Source: Antedon mediterranea (lineage: Eukaryota; Echinodermata; Crinoidea; Comatulida; Antedonidae). From it: 64,000 bases of DNA. The notes under the pieces were generated by a model. The model did no database searches. It was not told where the DNA came from and saw nothing but the letters and a program-made list of their open reading frames with translations. The translations under genes and the position numbers were made by a program. Location of the stretch: contig NC_092676.1 of NCBI RefSeq assembly GCF_964355755.1, positions 26,892,288 through 26,956,287 on the forward strand, read 5' to 3'. Below are positions 54,801 through 60,565 of the stretch, piece after piece; positions within the stretch are counted from its first letter, which is position 1, and each line of letters begins with the position of its first letter.

Positions 54801-56595
54801 TCTATAGTTATATTATATATAGTATAGTGTATATAATAGTATTCTATCTTGGAAAGTTGTTTTGAGTAGCGTAATGGCGGCCATTTTGAAAGTAACCAAA
54901 ATTTACCAGCCCCAATAGGGCAACATTGTGTTTATCACAACACGCAAAAAAAAAAAAATTCTGAAACAATAGTTAGTTTTGTACTATAGTGAATTTTTGG
55001 AAAATGTCATTATTTTCACGATTTTGCCCCAAAACTTTGATTTGTGCATAATTTTTATAAAACAATAAAAATAATTCAATTTTTTTTTATATTTTTATTT
55101 GTTATACGTATCTTCATCAATATCCAGTTGGAAAAACGTATTCCATAAGAATTTCTTATAGAAAATATAGTTTTTATCATTGATTCGATAAAAAACACGA
55201 AATCCAAAATACCTGTAATGACGTCACATGACGTCATCAATATGCAAATTACTTTTTTTTTTATACCTAACTGTAGACTAACCCTTTGCCAATCACACAC
55301 CACAAAAATAATTACACAATTATCTCAATTAGTATTTTTTTGCAATTTATTAAAATACCATATGTTTTTCTTAAATATACATTACGCACAGAGGTGGGAA
55401 TAATGCTCCGCAGTGAAAGGGTTAAGACATAACAACAAACACAAGTATTTAAATCATGATTCTTGTGGTATAAAAGCCTTTTTAAATACAAGATTGTATT
55501 ATAACATATATTGATTTAAGAAGCGGGGGAAGGAATGACGGCAAAGCAATGACGGCAAAGCAATTACCCATAACACCCCCTGTCCATATTTCCACATCGT
55601 TTATTTCATTGTCTCTCATTACGTATATCTTTCTTCAATGAAGCAATCATAATAATTTGGTTTTCAAATTAGACTTCCTTCACAATTGACTGGCTACATG
55701 ATAACTATCAGTTTCAGCAGAATACATGTTCATTAAAGAAATAAAAATCGTTCCCGTTTGCACTGTGCAAATATAATGACAAATTATGACATTAAATTAT
55801 GCATGCTCATCGCTCAACAAGAAAATCAATTTTAATATCAAATAACTTATTTAACAACTCAGATTTCTTGTATTCTATGTATGTGTCTGTATAGATGTTA
55901 ATTTGGCTCAGCGCGGTTGTAACTAATATAAAATTCTACGTTTTAGTAGCAAAAGGGTAGGTTACAGAAATGTTCAAATATATTTTTTTAGGGGTTGTCA
56001 AATTTCTAATGAAATAGTGACTCATTCACTGTACCCTCAATAGAAATGTGTTATTATTTTTCGATAAGGCTAAAGCTCTGTCTACACTATCAAACTTTAT
56101 GTGACAAAAAAGGCCATATACATGGCTGCAGTTGCGTGATCAAGTTAGTGTTTACCAACCGACATAGTGTGCTGTAAAGTCGCGTTGCACTAAAAAATGT
56201 CATGTGCCCATATATGGACATAATTATGTCATATCACTACCTTATTTAAGCATATCACTACCATATTTGGGCACATCACACTTTTTTTGTCAAACTAGTT
56301 TGATAGTGTAGACAGAGCTTTAAGATTGAGATATTGTTGAGGTAAAAGCTGTATTATGGAATAAGCGTCTAAAGCATTACGTAATCTATTCAATTCTTGC
56401 AGAGCTGTGATTGCGAAGGAGTTTGTATCAACGCTGGTTATCGTACACGTGAACAGACCTTTGATTCCGCTGTGTCGCTGTTAACGACCGAAAGTGAAGT
56501 GTCATTTGACGGAAGGACTTCGTACGACGAATCATATTCAACAGATAGTAGTGACCCAGACATCCTTAAACCAAACGAAAGAGATCCATTTGCAG
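6758..56595 (+). CDS. ANKS1: ANKS1 (ankyrin repeat and SAM domain protein 1; Odin/AIDA-1 family), 3' partial
   Basis: Cytoplasmic scaffold of receptor-tyrosine-kinase and synaptic signalling in vertebrates. Twelve exons (listed separately) join in phase to 2836 bases, 945 residues. The N-terminus MGKDQELLEAARTGNVA matches vertebrate ANKS1B almost exactly. An in-frame TGA at 6740-6742 and a good Kozak context (A at -3, G at +4) fix the start. Residues about 60-290 form six ankyrin repeats. The long middle region is disordered and rich in P, S and Q, with family motifs: VLYESLSQ, EYELLCEAS, PTTPDMPPPSP, and DPFAG at the end. The expected tandem SAM domains and PTB domain are not visible in 56596-64000 and should lie beyond the window. 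The glycine-rich linker of human ANKS1A exon 1 is absent. Probably the single pre-duplication orthologue of ANKS1A and ANKS1B. Confidence 0.93.
7326..8081. mobile_element. Foldback-type element with inverted repeats of about 120-145 bp
   Basis: The arm 7326-7447 (starting GTGGCTAAAGATACGGTACC) is repeated inverted at 7961-8081 with few differences; similarity continues more weakly inward to about 7475 and 7940. The 480-base core shows no transposase. Each arm contains TGACGTCA-like CRE words and a GCCAATG box. No obvious target duplication. Lies in ANKS1 intron 1. Confidence 0.75.
8725..8808 (+). CDS. ANKS1: ANKS1 exon 2
   Basis: Acceptor TTTACAG, donor GTAAGT. Encodes the end of the linker and the start of the first ankyrin repeat (GYTPLHHASLNGHV). 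Enters and leaves in phase 2. Confidence 0.93.
8809..13478 (+). other. ANKS1 intron 2
   Basis: 4.7 kb of AT-rich sequence with no coding region recognised. Many TACTGTA/TACAGTA words. A GTTTGTTTGTTTATTAG run at about 10635-10652 and an A-rich stretch after it may be an old retroposon tail. Confidence 0.6.
13479..13632 (+). CDS. ANKS1: ANKS1 exon 3
   Basis: Acceptor TTTTGTAG, donor GTAATT. Completes ankyrin repeat 1 and encodes most of repeat 2 (RPLHLASWNGHLEIVRLLI). Ends in phase 0. Confidence 0.93.
14195..14540 (+). mobile_element. tRNA-derived SINE, nearly complete
   Basis: Starts with a class II tRNA-like head: A box TGGCCGAGCGGTTAAGG and B box GGGTTCGAGGCC, about 60 bases apart as in a serine/leucine tRNA. 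It is followed by a body (TAAACCGTAGGTCCAGTGTA) and a 3' part (CCACCTATCTGATAGGACAG) ending in an A-rich tail. Other copies at 2275-2403 and 57077-57300 share head and body. The tail alone recurs at 19587 and 39083. Confidence 0.8.
16147..16250 (+). repeat. Diverged direct duplication, about 52 bp
   Basis: ATACTTAATTGTGAGAGTA followed by AGATATTTCT occurs twice in succession. Confidence 0.5.
16331..16452 (+). repeat. Dispersed repeat shared with 47940-48062
   Basis: About 120 bases matching the segment after ANKS1 exon 10 (shared blocks AACAATCTCTGTTCAAGCCA and AGTGGTCAGGTT). This copy has lost the open frame. Confidence 0.7.
17074..17204. mobile_element. 15-copy MITE family, copy 5
   Basis: TA-flanked, termini TAAAGCTCTGTCTACACTA and TAGACAGAGCTTTA. 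It abuts the 17207-17274 hairpin. Confidence 0.85.
17207..17274. repeat. Near-perfect 68-base hairpin
   Basis: Arms of about 26 bases (AGAGAAGTAAATTAGTTTGT and its complement with one mismatch near the middle) around a 16-base loop. It begins two bases after a MITE copy. Could be a minimal MITE or a microRNA-precursor-like fold. Confidence 0.6.
17996..19575. mobile_element. PIF/Harbinger-like DNA transposon, non-autonomous
   Basis: Termini GGGCCTGTTTCTGCTGCATA and its inverted near-copy, flanked by the 3-bp direct repeat CTA (17993-17995 and 19576-19578). AACCGGTTA palindromes repeat near both ends. At 18302-18480 the plus strand holds a frame-broken segment reading TRYVIQLWGERK then NRKESQIINKSIFAKV, resembling the Myb/SANT-like protein of Harbinger elements. 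The centre is occupied by a separate 230-bp inverted repeat. A related copy begins at 63450. Confidence 0.7.
18488..19132. repeat. Long inverted repeat nested in the Harbinger-like element
   Basis: Arm 18488-18714 recurs inverted at about 18905-19132 with roughly one difference in ten, around a 190-base AT-rich spacer. The inner ends read GTGCCTTTAATAG and CTATTAAAGGCAC. No coding sequence. Confidence 0.7.
19587..19690 (+). repeat. SINE 3'-tail domain only
   Basis: Matches only the 3' domain of the 14195 SINE (GGGGATTACCACCTATCTGA, then TATTGGTAATCCTTG and a TAAATAAATAAAA tail). It starts just after the Harbinger-like element ends. Confidence 0.7.
20505..20582 (+). repeat. 19-bp tandem repeat, four copies
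   Basis: Unit ACTTAAGTATTCAAGTTAG, about four copies with no differences seen. Confidence 0.9.
21483..21751. mobile_element. TTAA-type MITE family A, copy 1
   Basis: Left end TTAAAGATGCATTGTCCC matches the 24258 element; the right end (GGGGGACAATATAT) is degraded. The interior shares ATAGGTCATTTTGAAGTTTT with the other copies. Confidence 0.65.
21874..22802. mobile_element. 929-bp inverted-terminal-repeat element, TA-flanked
   Basis: Termini of about 40 bp starting ACGCCCGTATTCTTAAACCG, inverted at the right end, with TA on both sides (21872-21873, 22803-22804). The subterminal zones carry many CGACTAAA/GTCGAACT words. The interior has a short GC-rich section at 22236-22390. No transposase found. 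Confidence 0.75.
23945..24114. mobile_element. 15-copy MITE family, copy 6 (left end lost)
   Basis: Begins within the inner AGTTTGACAAAA word. The AATATGGTAGTGATNTG unit is present three times, so it shows internal duplication. Confidence 0.8.
24258..24813. mobile_element. TTAA-type MITE family A, copy 2 (complete)
   Basis: Termini TTAAAGATGTATTGTCCCTT inverted at the right end (GGGACAATACATCTTTAA), 556 bases including TTAA on both sides. The TTAAAGG-like start and TTAA target resemble the T2/Kolobok group. No coding region. Confidence 0.75.
26390..26497. repeat. Long hairpin with about 38-base arms
   Basis: GTATAAAACTGACTCCAAAT and AAGCAAGCCATGAT on the left pair with ATCATGGCTTGC and TTGGAGTTAGTTTTATAC on the right, with a short bulge and a 28-base loop. 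A MITE remnant or a microRNA-precursor-like fold. Confidence 0.55.
27601..28260. mobile_element. TTAA-type MITE family A, copy 3, interrupted by a LINE
   Basis: Left end TTAAAGATGTATTTTCCC to about 27646, resuming at about 28135 (ATAGGCCATTTTGCAGTTTT, AATAAAGTTAATCACTTC), as in the 21483 copy. The inserted 490 bases are a LINE fragment. The right terminus is not clear. Confidence 0.6.
27647..28130 (-). pseudogene. LINE 3' end fragment (reverse transcriptase C-terminus)
   Basis: Minus strand, 5' truncated. One frame reads LPTLAFRRLRGDMIQVFKMV, the hallmark just after the RT domain of CR1/Jockey-like LINEs. After a frameshift another reads IVNLWNSLPEEAI and TTTVKRL, the usual C-terminal motif. 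The 3' end carries repeats of GTGATTACAG (27647-27665), a CR1-like tail. Frameshifts make it dead. Confidence 0.8.
28326..28449. mobile_element. 15-copy MITE family, copy 7 (both ends decayed)
   Basis: Inner words AAACTAGTTTGA, CAAATATGGTAGTGAT and TTCGATAGTGTA are kept; the outer termini are lost. Confidence 0.75.
29431..29700 (+). repeat. Degenerate tandem repeat, unit about 110 bp, 2.5 copies
   Basis: CGTAAACGGAAAGTTAATTT, TACTAATTCATG and TATCGATAAT recur in order twice, and a third partial copy starts AAAAACTGAAAGTTACATTT. It ends about 160 bases before ANKS1 exon 4. Confidence 0.65.
29864..29938 (+). CDS. ANKS1: ANKS1 exon 4
   Basis: A 75-base exon, 25 codons, phase 0 at both ends, after a 16.2 kb intron. 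Encodes NNDHDTSLHFAAQYGHTDVV and LLLE, ankyrin repeat 3; the vertebrate counterpart reads NNENETALHCAAQYGH. Confidence 0.92.
30592..30762. mobile_element. 15-copy MITE family, copy 8
   Basis: TA-flanked; the CAAATATGGTAGTGATATG unit is doubled. Confidence 0.8.
31843..32473. mobile_element. TTAA-flanked element, family B
   Basis: Left TTAAAGCCCCTTCCCTAC and right inverted TTAAAGACCCCTTCCCTGC, TTAA at both ends, 631 bases. The centre contains TGCATTGCGCGCGG and a CTAGCTAGGC-rich stretch. T2/Kolobok-like by ends; no coding region. Confidence 0.65.
34470..34595. mobile_element. 15-copy MITE family, copy 9
   Basis: TAAAGCTTTGTCTACACTG to GTGTAGAGAGAGCTTTA; immediately upstream of ANKS1 exon 5. 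Confidence 0.8.
34728..34946 (+). CDS. ANKS1: ANKS1 exon 5
   Basis: 73 codons, phase 0 at both ends. Encodes ankyrin repeat 4 (ETPIHLAAQYGRLEAVQQLL) and repeat 5 (LLHLAARNGHHQVVKLLLDE). A copy of the 15-copy MITE lies 130 bases upstream. Confidence 0.93.
35138..35300. mobile_element. 15-copy MITE family, copy 10
   Basis: TAAAGCTCTGTCTACACTA to TAGTGTAGACAGACCTTAA in ANKS1 intron 5. Confidence 0.8.
35410..35430 (+). CDS. Candidate 21-nt microexon of ANKS1
   Basis: A pyrimidine-rich acceptor ending CAACAG, 21 bases, then GTATAT. It is phase 0 like its neighbours and would add ARLHNNE between INHT (exon 5) and LSSG (exon 6), in the loop between ankyrin repeats 5 and 6. Human ANKS1 lacks it. 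Sequence evidence only; it could be chance. Confidence 0.25.
36352..36505. repeat. Imperfect inverted repeat
   Basis: GCGCCATTGTGAGCCATGGA with GGGCGCCC and GAAAGTCAA on the left, against TTGACTTCC, GGGGGCGCTGCTCCATG and GTGAAATGGCG on the right. GC-rich in an AT-rich intron; probably a decayed MITE. Confidence 0.5.
36638..36865 (+). repeat. Direct repeat, unit about 140 bp, two copies
   Basis: ACTTGGATAAACCAACAATA with AACTCAAAAAGTAGA and ATGGTATAGTCCAT occurs twice. Related pieces occur at 14694-14800 and just upstream of exon 5 (34602-34625), so the unit is also dispersed. Confidence 0.65.
37336..37370. repeat. TTAA-type MITE family A, fragment
   Basis: TTTAAAAGATGGATTGTCCT followed by TTTGATTG resembles the family A terminus (TTAAAGATGTATTGTCCC). 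Confidence 0.4.
37605..37788 (+). CDS. ANKS1: ANKS1 exon 6
   Basis: Acceptor TTTCAG, donor GTACTG, ends in phase 1. Encodes ankyrin repeat 6 (GTPLHEAAVFGKADVVRVLL) and the capping helices (LEKIEEHPSKKS), matching vertebrate ANKS1 closely. Confidence 0.93.
37952..38032. repeat. Short inverted repeat
   Basis: ATGGGTCTTTATCT (37952-37965) is inverted as AGATAAAGACCCAT (38019-38032). Confidence 0.5.
38416..38937 (+). CDS. ANKS1: ANKS1 exon 7
   Basis: 174 codons after the ankyrin domain, acceptor TTTAAAG, donor GTGAGT, phase 1 to phase 1. Proline-rich and likely disordered: SPPPTFFSPQEPEPSPPE, and the basic-proline stretch KKPPKKPVR. Contains DLYENV, a YxN motif of the Grb2-SH2 type. Reading frame is open throughout and continuous with exons 6 and 8; sequence is not conserved with vertebrates beyond composition. 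Confidence 0.85.
39083..39180 (+). repeat. SINE 3'-tail domain only
   Basis: Second solo copy of the SINE 3' domain with an A-rich end, in ANKS1 intron 7, 25 bases before a MITE copy. Confidence 0.7.
39206..39369. mobile_element. 15-copy MITE family, copy 11
   Basis: TGAAGCTCTGTCTACAGTA to TAGTGTAGACAGAGCTTA, with the doubled CAAATATG(G)TAGTGATATG unit. In ANKS1 intron 7. Confidence 0.8.
39580..40349 (+). CDS. ANKS1: ANKS1 exon 8, glutamine-rich with coding minisatellite
   Basis: 257 codons, acceptor TTTGTTTAG, strong donor CGA-GTGAGT. Glutamine-rich: tandem seven-residue units of the type DSQQQQM around 39895-39990, from a 21-base repeat. The C-terminal part has a repeated PRPS motif (APRPSIGPRPSLAPRPS) next to basic residues, an SH3-ligand-like pattern. 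If the donor were not used the frame would stop at TAA 40374-40376. Lineage-specific in sequence. Confidence 0.82.
42238..42418. mobile_element. 181-bp TA-flanked MITE, second family
   Basis: Termini AAGCGTCGTTCCCACTAG and inverted AAGCTTGGTTCCCACTAG between TA dinucleotides. The interior pairs CGCAACGCAAG with CTTGCGTTGCG, and CCAATCACAAG with CTTGTGATTGG. Confidence 0.75.
44880..45180 (-). repeat. Degenerate tandem repeat, unit about 22-24 bp
   Basis: Repeated CTACCCTGGATTCTCTAGGA variants over 300 bases. The minus-strand open frame across it (44886-45209) is a by-product of the repeat, not a gene. Confidence 0.7.
46090..46221 (+). CDS. ANKS1: ANKS1 exon 9
   Basis: 44 codons, phase 0 at both ends, acceptor CATTTCAG, donor GTAAGA. 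Encodes an acidic segment with GEEVLYESLSQALSH, similar to the vertebrate ANKS1A segment with YEALYNAI. Confidence 0.85.
46430..46790 (+). repeat. Degenerate tandem repeat, unit about 25-28 bp
   Basis: Variants of AAGTTCTAAGCCATTTCTGA followed by CACC recur a dozen or so times in ANKS1 intron 9. Confidence 0.65.
47735..47927 (+). CDS. ANKS1: ANKS1 exon 10
   Basis: Acceptor GTTACAG, donor GTATGT, phase 0 to phase 1. Encodes a serine-rich stretch (STASCSSTSSASEYELLCEA) and AGYEKLCLRRQ. EYELLCEA corresponds to the vertebrate YELLL motif. The open frame runs on into an intronic repeat and stops at 48047-48049, so intron retention would add a short tail. Confidence 0.87.
47940..48062 (+). repeat. 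Dispersed repeat with open frame, copy of 16331-16452
   Basis: Starts 13 bases after the exon 10 boundary. The frame, open from exon 10, reads RNKVIWFSQEKGTISV then GLSKASVQKWSG and a stop; GLSKASVQKW resembles the recognition helix region of transposase-type helix-turn-helix domains. Likely a transposon piece, in the intron. Confidence 0.6.
48089..48155. mobile_element. pogo-like MITE fragment
   Basis: TA then CAGTCAAATCTCTCAATACC, the terminus of the 50140 element, with only a short following part. Confidence 0.45.
48216..48406 (+). CDS. ANKS1: ANKS1 exon 11
   Basis: Acceptor TTATTTTAG, donor GTAAGT, phase 1 to phase 0. Encodes SWYMTMKPVTWEE and the conserved PTTPDMPPPSPNTA motif, which has a clear counterpart in vertebrate ANKS1B (PTPDCSPPSPDTA). 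Confidence 0.9.
49262..49429. mobile_element. 15-copy MITE family, copy 12
   Basis: Left end diverged (CCTCTGACTACACTATCAAA), right end GTGTAGACAAGGCTTTA. Confidence 0.75.
50140..50324. mobile_element. pogo/Tigger-like MITE
   Basis: CAGTCAACTCTCTCAATACC at the left, inverted at the right (TATTGGAGAGTTGACTG), flanked by TA, 185 bases. The interior repeats CCAGA and CTCTCCCAAA words. A second copy is at 57385. Confidence 0.75.
50581..50770 (+). repeat. Direct duplication (about 69 bp) with short satellite
   Basis: AAACATTTTGTTTCTTG through CACTTAATTATCACATGACT occurs at 50581-50649 and 50662-50730. The second copy runs into TATCACATGACTT units. Confidence 0.8.
51840..51980 (+). repeat. Fragment related to the 52382 element
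   Basis: CTATTAAGGGGACACTTTTC and a doubled CCCTATTCAGGGCCACTC. Words shared with the 52382-52776 element suggest an older relative. Confidence 0.45.
52382..52776. mobile_element. pogo-like MITE carrying a minisatellite
   Basis: Left AACCTCTGTTATGGGGACAC and right (inverted) CAGTTGAACCCCTCTCTTTG are loosely complementary. Most of the interior is the 17-bp array. Confidence 0.55.
52508..52755 (+). repeat. 17-bp minisatellite, about 14 copies
   Basis: Unit TGTCCCTTTAATAGGGG. Central copies read TTTAACAGGGG as a block, showing unit-level spread of a variant. The unit matches the terminal words of the surrounding MITE. Confidence 0.92.
53948..54044 (+). repeat. 48-bp tandem duplication with E-box
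   Basis: GCAATCACGTGTGCTTAGTC through CTCTCTTTAGGCT occurs twice with two differences. Each copy contains CACGTG. Confidence 0.85.
54306..54442. mobile_element. 15-copy MITE family, copy 13
   Basis: TTAAGCTCTGTCTACACTATC to GATAGTGTAGACAGAGCTTA. Confidence 0.8.
54562..55425. mobile_element. piggyBac-like MITE
   Basis: TTAA then CCCTTTCACTGCG at the left, CGCAGTGAAAGGG then TTAA at the right: the target site and CCCTTT start are typical of piggyBac/Looper elements. About 860 bases. Near the left end two copies of a GTATACCCGGTA-centred palindrome (TACCCGGTACTACCGGGTA). Two TGACGTCA-like words at 55218-55236. No transposase. Confidence 0.8.
56071..56322. mobile_element. 15-copy MITE family, copy 14, with an internal insertion
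   Basis: Complete termini, but about 85 extra bases at 56113-56195, starting GGCCATATACATGGCTGC. Ends 80 bases before ANKS1 exon 12. Confidence 0.8.
56403..56595 (+). CDS. ANKS1: ANKS1 exon 12, last exon seen
   Basis: Acceptor TTCTTGCAG, donor GTAGGT, phase 0 to phase 1. Encodes a D/S-rich segment with SYDESYSTDSSDPD and ending RDPFAG, compatible with the vertebrate NPF/DPF-containing segment ahead of the SAM domains. The next exon is outside the window or unrecognised. Confidence 0.85.
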
Positions 56596-57076
56596 GTAGG
56601 TGGTGAAATTTCTCTACAATATTTTGCATGAAAATGTCTCCATTTGAAGTCTTTCTTTTTCGAGTATTCCACAGGTATTGCGTAATTCCATTATGCCATT
56701 TTGTTCAGCTGTTAAGTAATACGATTATCTCATTGGTAGATAGCAGTATTGATTTCTAACGGTATTGGTAGTAAATAGAATCAGAGCAGTGACCGCATGT
56801 TTACTCTACTTGTTTGATAGCTATTAACCGATCGAAATATTTGTAATGATTTCAAGATAGGGTTTAGAGTATGTTGGTAAATTTTTTAGTTTAGTCATTG
56901 ATTGTACACTGGTTCGTAGGTAAGTTGTTGTAATTATAACTCGCCATCGTTTCTATCATCATCATATATTTTTAGTTAACCTTATTTATAGAGGATGACC
57001 CTAAACAACGTATGCTGACAATCAAGGGGCCCTCTTGATAAGTTATGATAAGTGTCTGACTGTGACAGTAGATGTG

Positions 57077-57300
57077 TGTACACTAATACACCGGGGTAAC
57101 CCCCTACTTGTCTCGAAAGATGTTCTACTAGGTTCTTTAAAGAGCCAGATGTGTACACTGGACCTACCGTTTATAGTCCTTATCCGAGTAGACTCGTTCT
57201 ACCAACGGAACCATGGAGTAAGTGAGGCTCGAACCCATGCCGATGTTATGACAATGTATTACGTTTCCACTGTCTTAACCGCTTTGCCACTCATCATTGC
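57077..57300 (-). mobile_element. tRNA-derived SINE, 3' truncated
   Basis: Minus-strand copy with the A box (GTGGCAAAGCGGTTAAG), B box (GGGTTCGAGCC) and body through GGGGGTTACCCCGGTG. The 3' tail domain is missing. Confidence 0.75.
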
Positions 57301-57384
57301 TAATATCGTCTAAAAGTTTGCATGGCAATAATAGTAAGAAGTAAAGTGAAGTTGGGAATGTCTTGATGTTTCTGTTGTTAGTAC

Positions 57385-57570
57385 AACTACGTTCAATTCT
57401 ACCGTACTCTCTGAAAACAGGAAACTCTCCCATTACCAGACTCATCTTGAGGTCAAAAAAAGGTCCCATTCATTTTTACCATTAGAAACGCATTCGAAAT
57501 ACCAGACTTTCTGGAAAACCACACGTTATACCAGCCACGAATGTATCTAGTATTGAGAGAGTTGACTGTA
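57385..57570. mobile_element. pogo/Tigger-like MITE, diverged copy
   Basis: Matches 50140-50324 (AACTCTCCCATTACCAGACT, CATTTTTACCATTA, right end GAGAGAGTTGACTGTA); the left end is degraded. Confidence 0.7.
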
Positions 57571-59130
57571 TTGCTATAGAAGTAAAGTTGAGAGGAATAT
57601 AATGTGAGCACCAGGGTGAACCATTTTTTATTATAATCATTTTTATCTCTTATTATCTTCATACTATCATTTTCATCATCAATTCACCATCGTTATCACT
57701 TCTGTTACGATGCAACATAACATATGCAAATTGCTGCAGAATCTAGACATGTTTGTCTGCTATCTATAAATCAAAGATTCTTTATGAGGTTACTTTGGAG
57801 TATTTTGTGCAAGTTTCCTATCTTCGAAATCCTCAGATTACATACATAATCCTAGTGTAACATAATATTCTTTTACCTTAAAAATAACATTCATATTTTA
57901 ATGTTATTAATTTACTCGGTGCCCAATAATACTGTAATAATGCTTCGCGGTAATTATGATTAAATTAACAATAATTTTGCAATGTAGTCTTGGGTTCACA
58001 GGTTGTTTTTTTTTATAATTAAAAATGTATACTGTATTATTACTCATATTAGGCGACACCCACTTAAGCATCTGGTTTCCATGGTGATTTGATTACAGTG
58101 TACATCAAGTAATTGGTTGTAAATTAATTACCTTTTCACCGTTCTCACTGCTTGTAGTTAAAACATCACTTTCATGCTCTATAGTATGGTGTGATATGAA
58201 TGTCAAATGTCATGTATTATTTATTTATTCTTTCTTTAAACTAAAATACACTTTCAATAGAAATGTACTGATTTCCAAAGTGGTTCAGTAAACATATTTA
58301 CAACAAAAATAAAATATAAAAGAAAAACAAAAAGAAAGAAAACAGATATAAAACTATTTACAATTGTGAAGGCAAAAAGGTTAATACATAATGATTTCTA
58401 TAGTGAAGATTTAAAATGTTATTCTTCATTTTCATTACCATAACATGTGTTAAACATAAGAATCAAATTGATATCAAAACAAGAACGGTTGAGCTTGTCT
58501 CATATATTAAATTATAATTTATTTTTTTCAAGAGCTAGGCTTAAATTTAACTGGGATGGTTCCGAAGATTTCTTTCATTCGATGGCTAGTTTAATGTTTT
58601 TCTTTTTTTTTTTTTTTTTTACTTTGTAAAGACGTTTCTGTTGGATTTTGATATTAATTTGCACCTGTACATTCAGAATTATGTATAAAGCCTGTGATTT
58701 AAAAAAATTAATTTACTAACATTTCGTCTGTAAATACACAAATTTTTCAATAAATGGATTATTTCATCACCACAACAAGCCTCAAATTCCTTGTTAACAG
58801 CTTTTACGCTCTTAAAATCCATAAATCATTTTAAAGTGTTTCCACCTACAACAATGACATACTATTTCTCACTTCCGAAATACATTTTATGCCATGTTTA
58901 ACTAACAGGCACTAGAAAATCATCAACTACAAGGCTATTGGGATATACTGTTCTGATTGCTTTCAATACATTAAAACAGTCGCAATTTTTACCTACAATA
59001 ATGAAATTCTATTTCTCACTTCCGAGAAATAATTATGTCACGTTTATTTTCCAACTAATAACAGGGATCATCAAAATTCATCATCTACAGGGCAATACAG
59101 ATTGCACTCAAAAACACAATAAAACTATTC

Positions 59131-59296
59131 TAAAGCTCTGCCTACACTATCAAACTAGTTTGACAAAAAAAGTGTAATGTGCGCAAATATGGTATTGATA
59201 TGCTTAAATGTGATAGTGATATGACATCCCCATGTCCATATATAGGCACATCAGATTTTTTGTCACATAAAGTTTGATAGTGTAGACAGGGCTTTA
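59131..59296. mobile_element. 15-copy MITE family, copy 15
   Basis: TAAAGCTCTGCCTACACTA to TAGTGTAGACAGGGCTTTA. Confidence 0.8.
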
Positions 59297-60252
59297 TTCA
59301 TACATGTCCATAGGAGTCCCAGCCGGCCTCCTCAATTTTGAAATTTAAAATGCAAAAGACAGATATATTTAGCAGTTAATGTTACCATTTTAGGCTCACT
59401 ATCTTCCATTTAAACAACACAATGATGATTATATTTCTCGTTTCCAACTACACATGTTTGTAGCTATTTTCAGTCGGTAACCGTTTTTAATAAATCAATT
59501 CGTTTGAAAACAGCTTTCAGCAATTTGTTTCAAATTAGCTGGCGGCATGATCAACAGAGGAAATGAAATTTGCCTGAATGGTGTGTTAATGCGTTCAACA
59601 GATGCAAGTTTGGATGATTTTGTTACAAAATTACCGTACAACTAAAGAATTTGAAATGCATTGTGTATTAATATTATTGTATACAGTTTTGAAAGAATGA
59701 ATGTTTATGCCATAAAAGTTATGTATTTATAAATTCAAGGTCAAATTTTAAATATTAGTTTCACAACTGGTCATTTTTTAATGAGAGACTTATTTTATGG
59801 TAGCTATATTACTTAGCTATTGTGATGTGCCAAAATGAGATTGATGGTTTAAAAGTCCAGCTTCTGTTTACGTATGTAAAAAAAACATGAGAAAACGGCT
59901 AATTTTACCATAAAAATAGTTAGATTTTAGTGGCATTAACATCCAGTTAAATTAGGTGTGACAAACAAGTTAGTTTGTATAAGATATGAGAGACACAAAT
60001 TTAACAAACTTGTTCCCAACAAACTTTTATTATGATCAATTAAAGGAAAGGAACACCCTGGACTAAGGGCCTGTTCGTAGGGGTTGAAAATACCAGCTTA
60101 TTCCCGATTTCCGTTCGCGTGATCCAATTAACTTTTGCCTCAGGCTACAAAAAATTCGAGGTAAAATGTTCACCAAATTTGCAGGTTATTTCAGCGATAA
60201 TCCAATTATACTCGGCCTTCGAGGATAATAAATCTCCGATAGAGGCAATGTG

Positions 60253-60565
60253 TCAAATTTTGACAAACGTTCGCTGCCTAGGCCCGTCATTTCTCCTACG
60301 AAGCTCTTCCATACACACTTCGAGAGCGATCGTCAGCTGGTGCTGTCCTTGTTGGTGTAGACCGCTTAGTAGTAGGCCTAGCTGGTCGGGGAGCCGCTGG
60401 TCGGGGAGCCGCTGGTCGGTGGTGTTTCCGTCGTGTAACATTGGGCTCAAATTCTTCGTCAATGAGTAAAATAATGGTCGTCAGGAGAAGGCATATTTCG
60501 GCAGGATTATCGGCGTTAAGAGGCATAAGGTTTGTCGCAAGGATAAGCAGTGTAAAAGGTAGCAA
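60253..60565 (-). other. Minus-strand open frames of unknown nature inside the Kolobok-like element
   Basis: Two overlapping frames; one has the repeat RPAAPRPAAPRPARP, caused by the tandem GGAGCCGCTGGTCG at 60390-60417. Downstream of the THAP piece on the same strand, so possibly a remnant of the same transposase, but no domain is recognised. Confidence 0.3.

Larger units (their letters stand above)
48407..56402 (+). other. ANKS1 intron 11 (8 kb)
   Basis: No coding exon recognised. Holds three copies of the 15-copy MITE, a pogo-like MITE, the 17-bp minisatellite, a piggyBac-like MITE and two short duplications. Confidence 0.6.
56596..59130 (+). other. ANKS1 intron after exon 12, first part
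   Basis: No exon recognised. Contains a SINE (57077-57300), a pogo-like MITE (57385-57570) and a long T run at 58599-58620. Confidence 0.5.

Noticed and set aside
59602-59635. Possible small ANKS1 exon reading DASLDDFVTKLP
   Set aside because: Acceptor CAACAG and donor GTACAA exist and the phase would fit exon 12, but a similar string occurs at 36919-36950 in another intron, so a repeat is more likely; no family match recalled.
60119-60469. 116-codon plus-strand open frame
   Set aside because: Antisense to the minus-strand frames of the Kolobok-like element; composition reflects the GGTCGGGGAGCCGCT tandem; no domain recognised.
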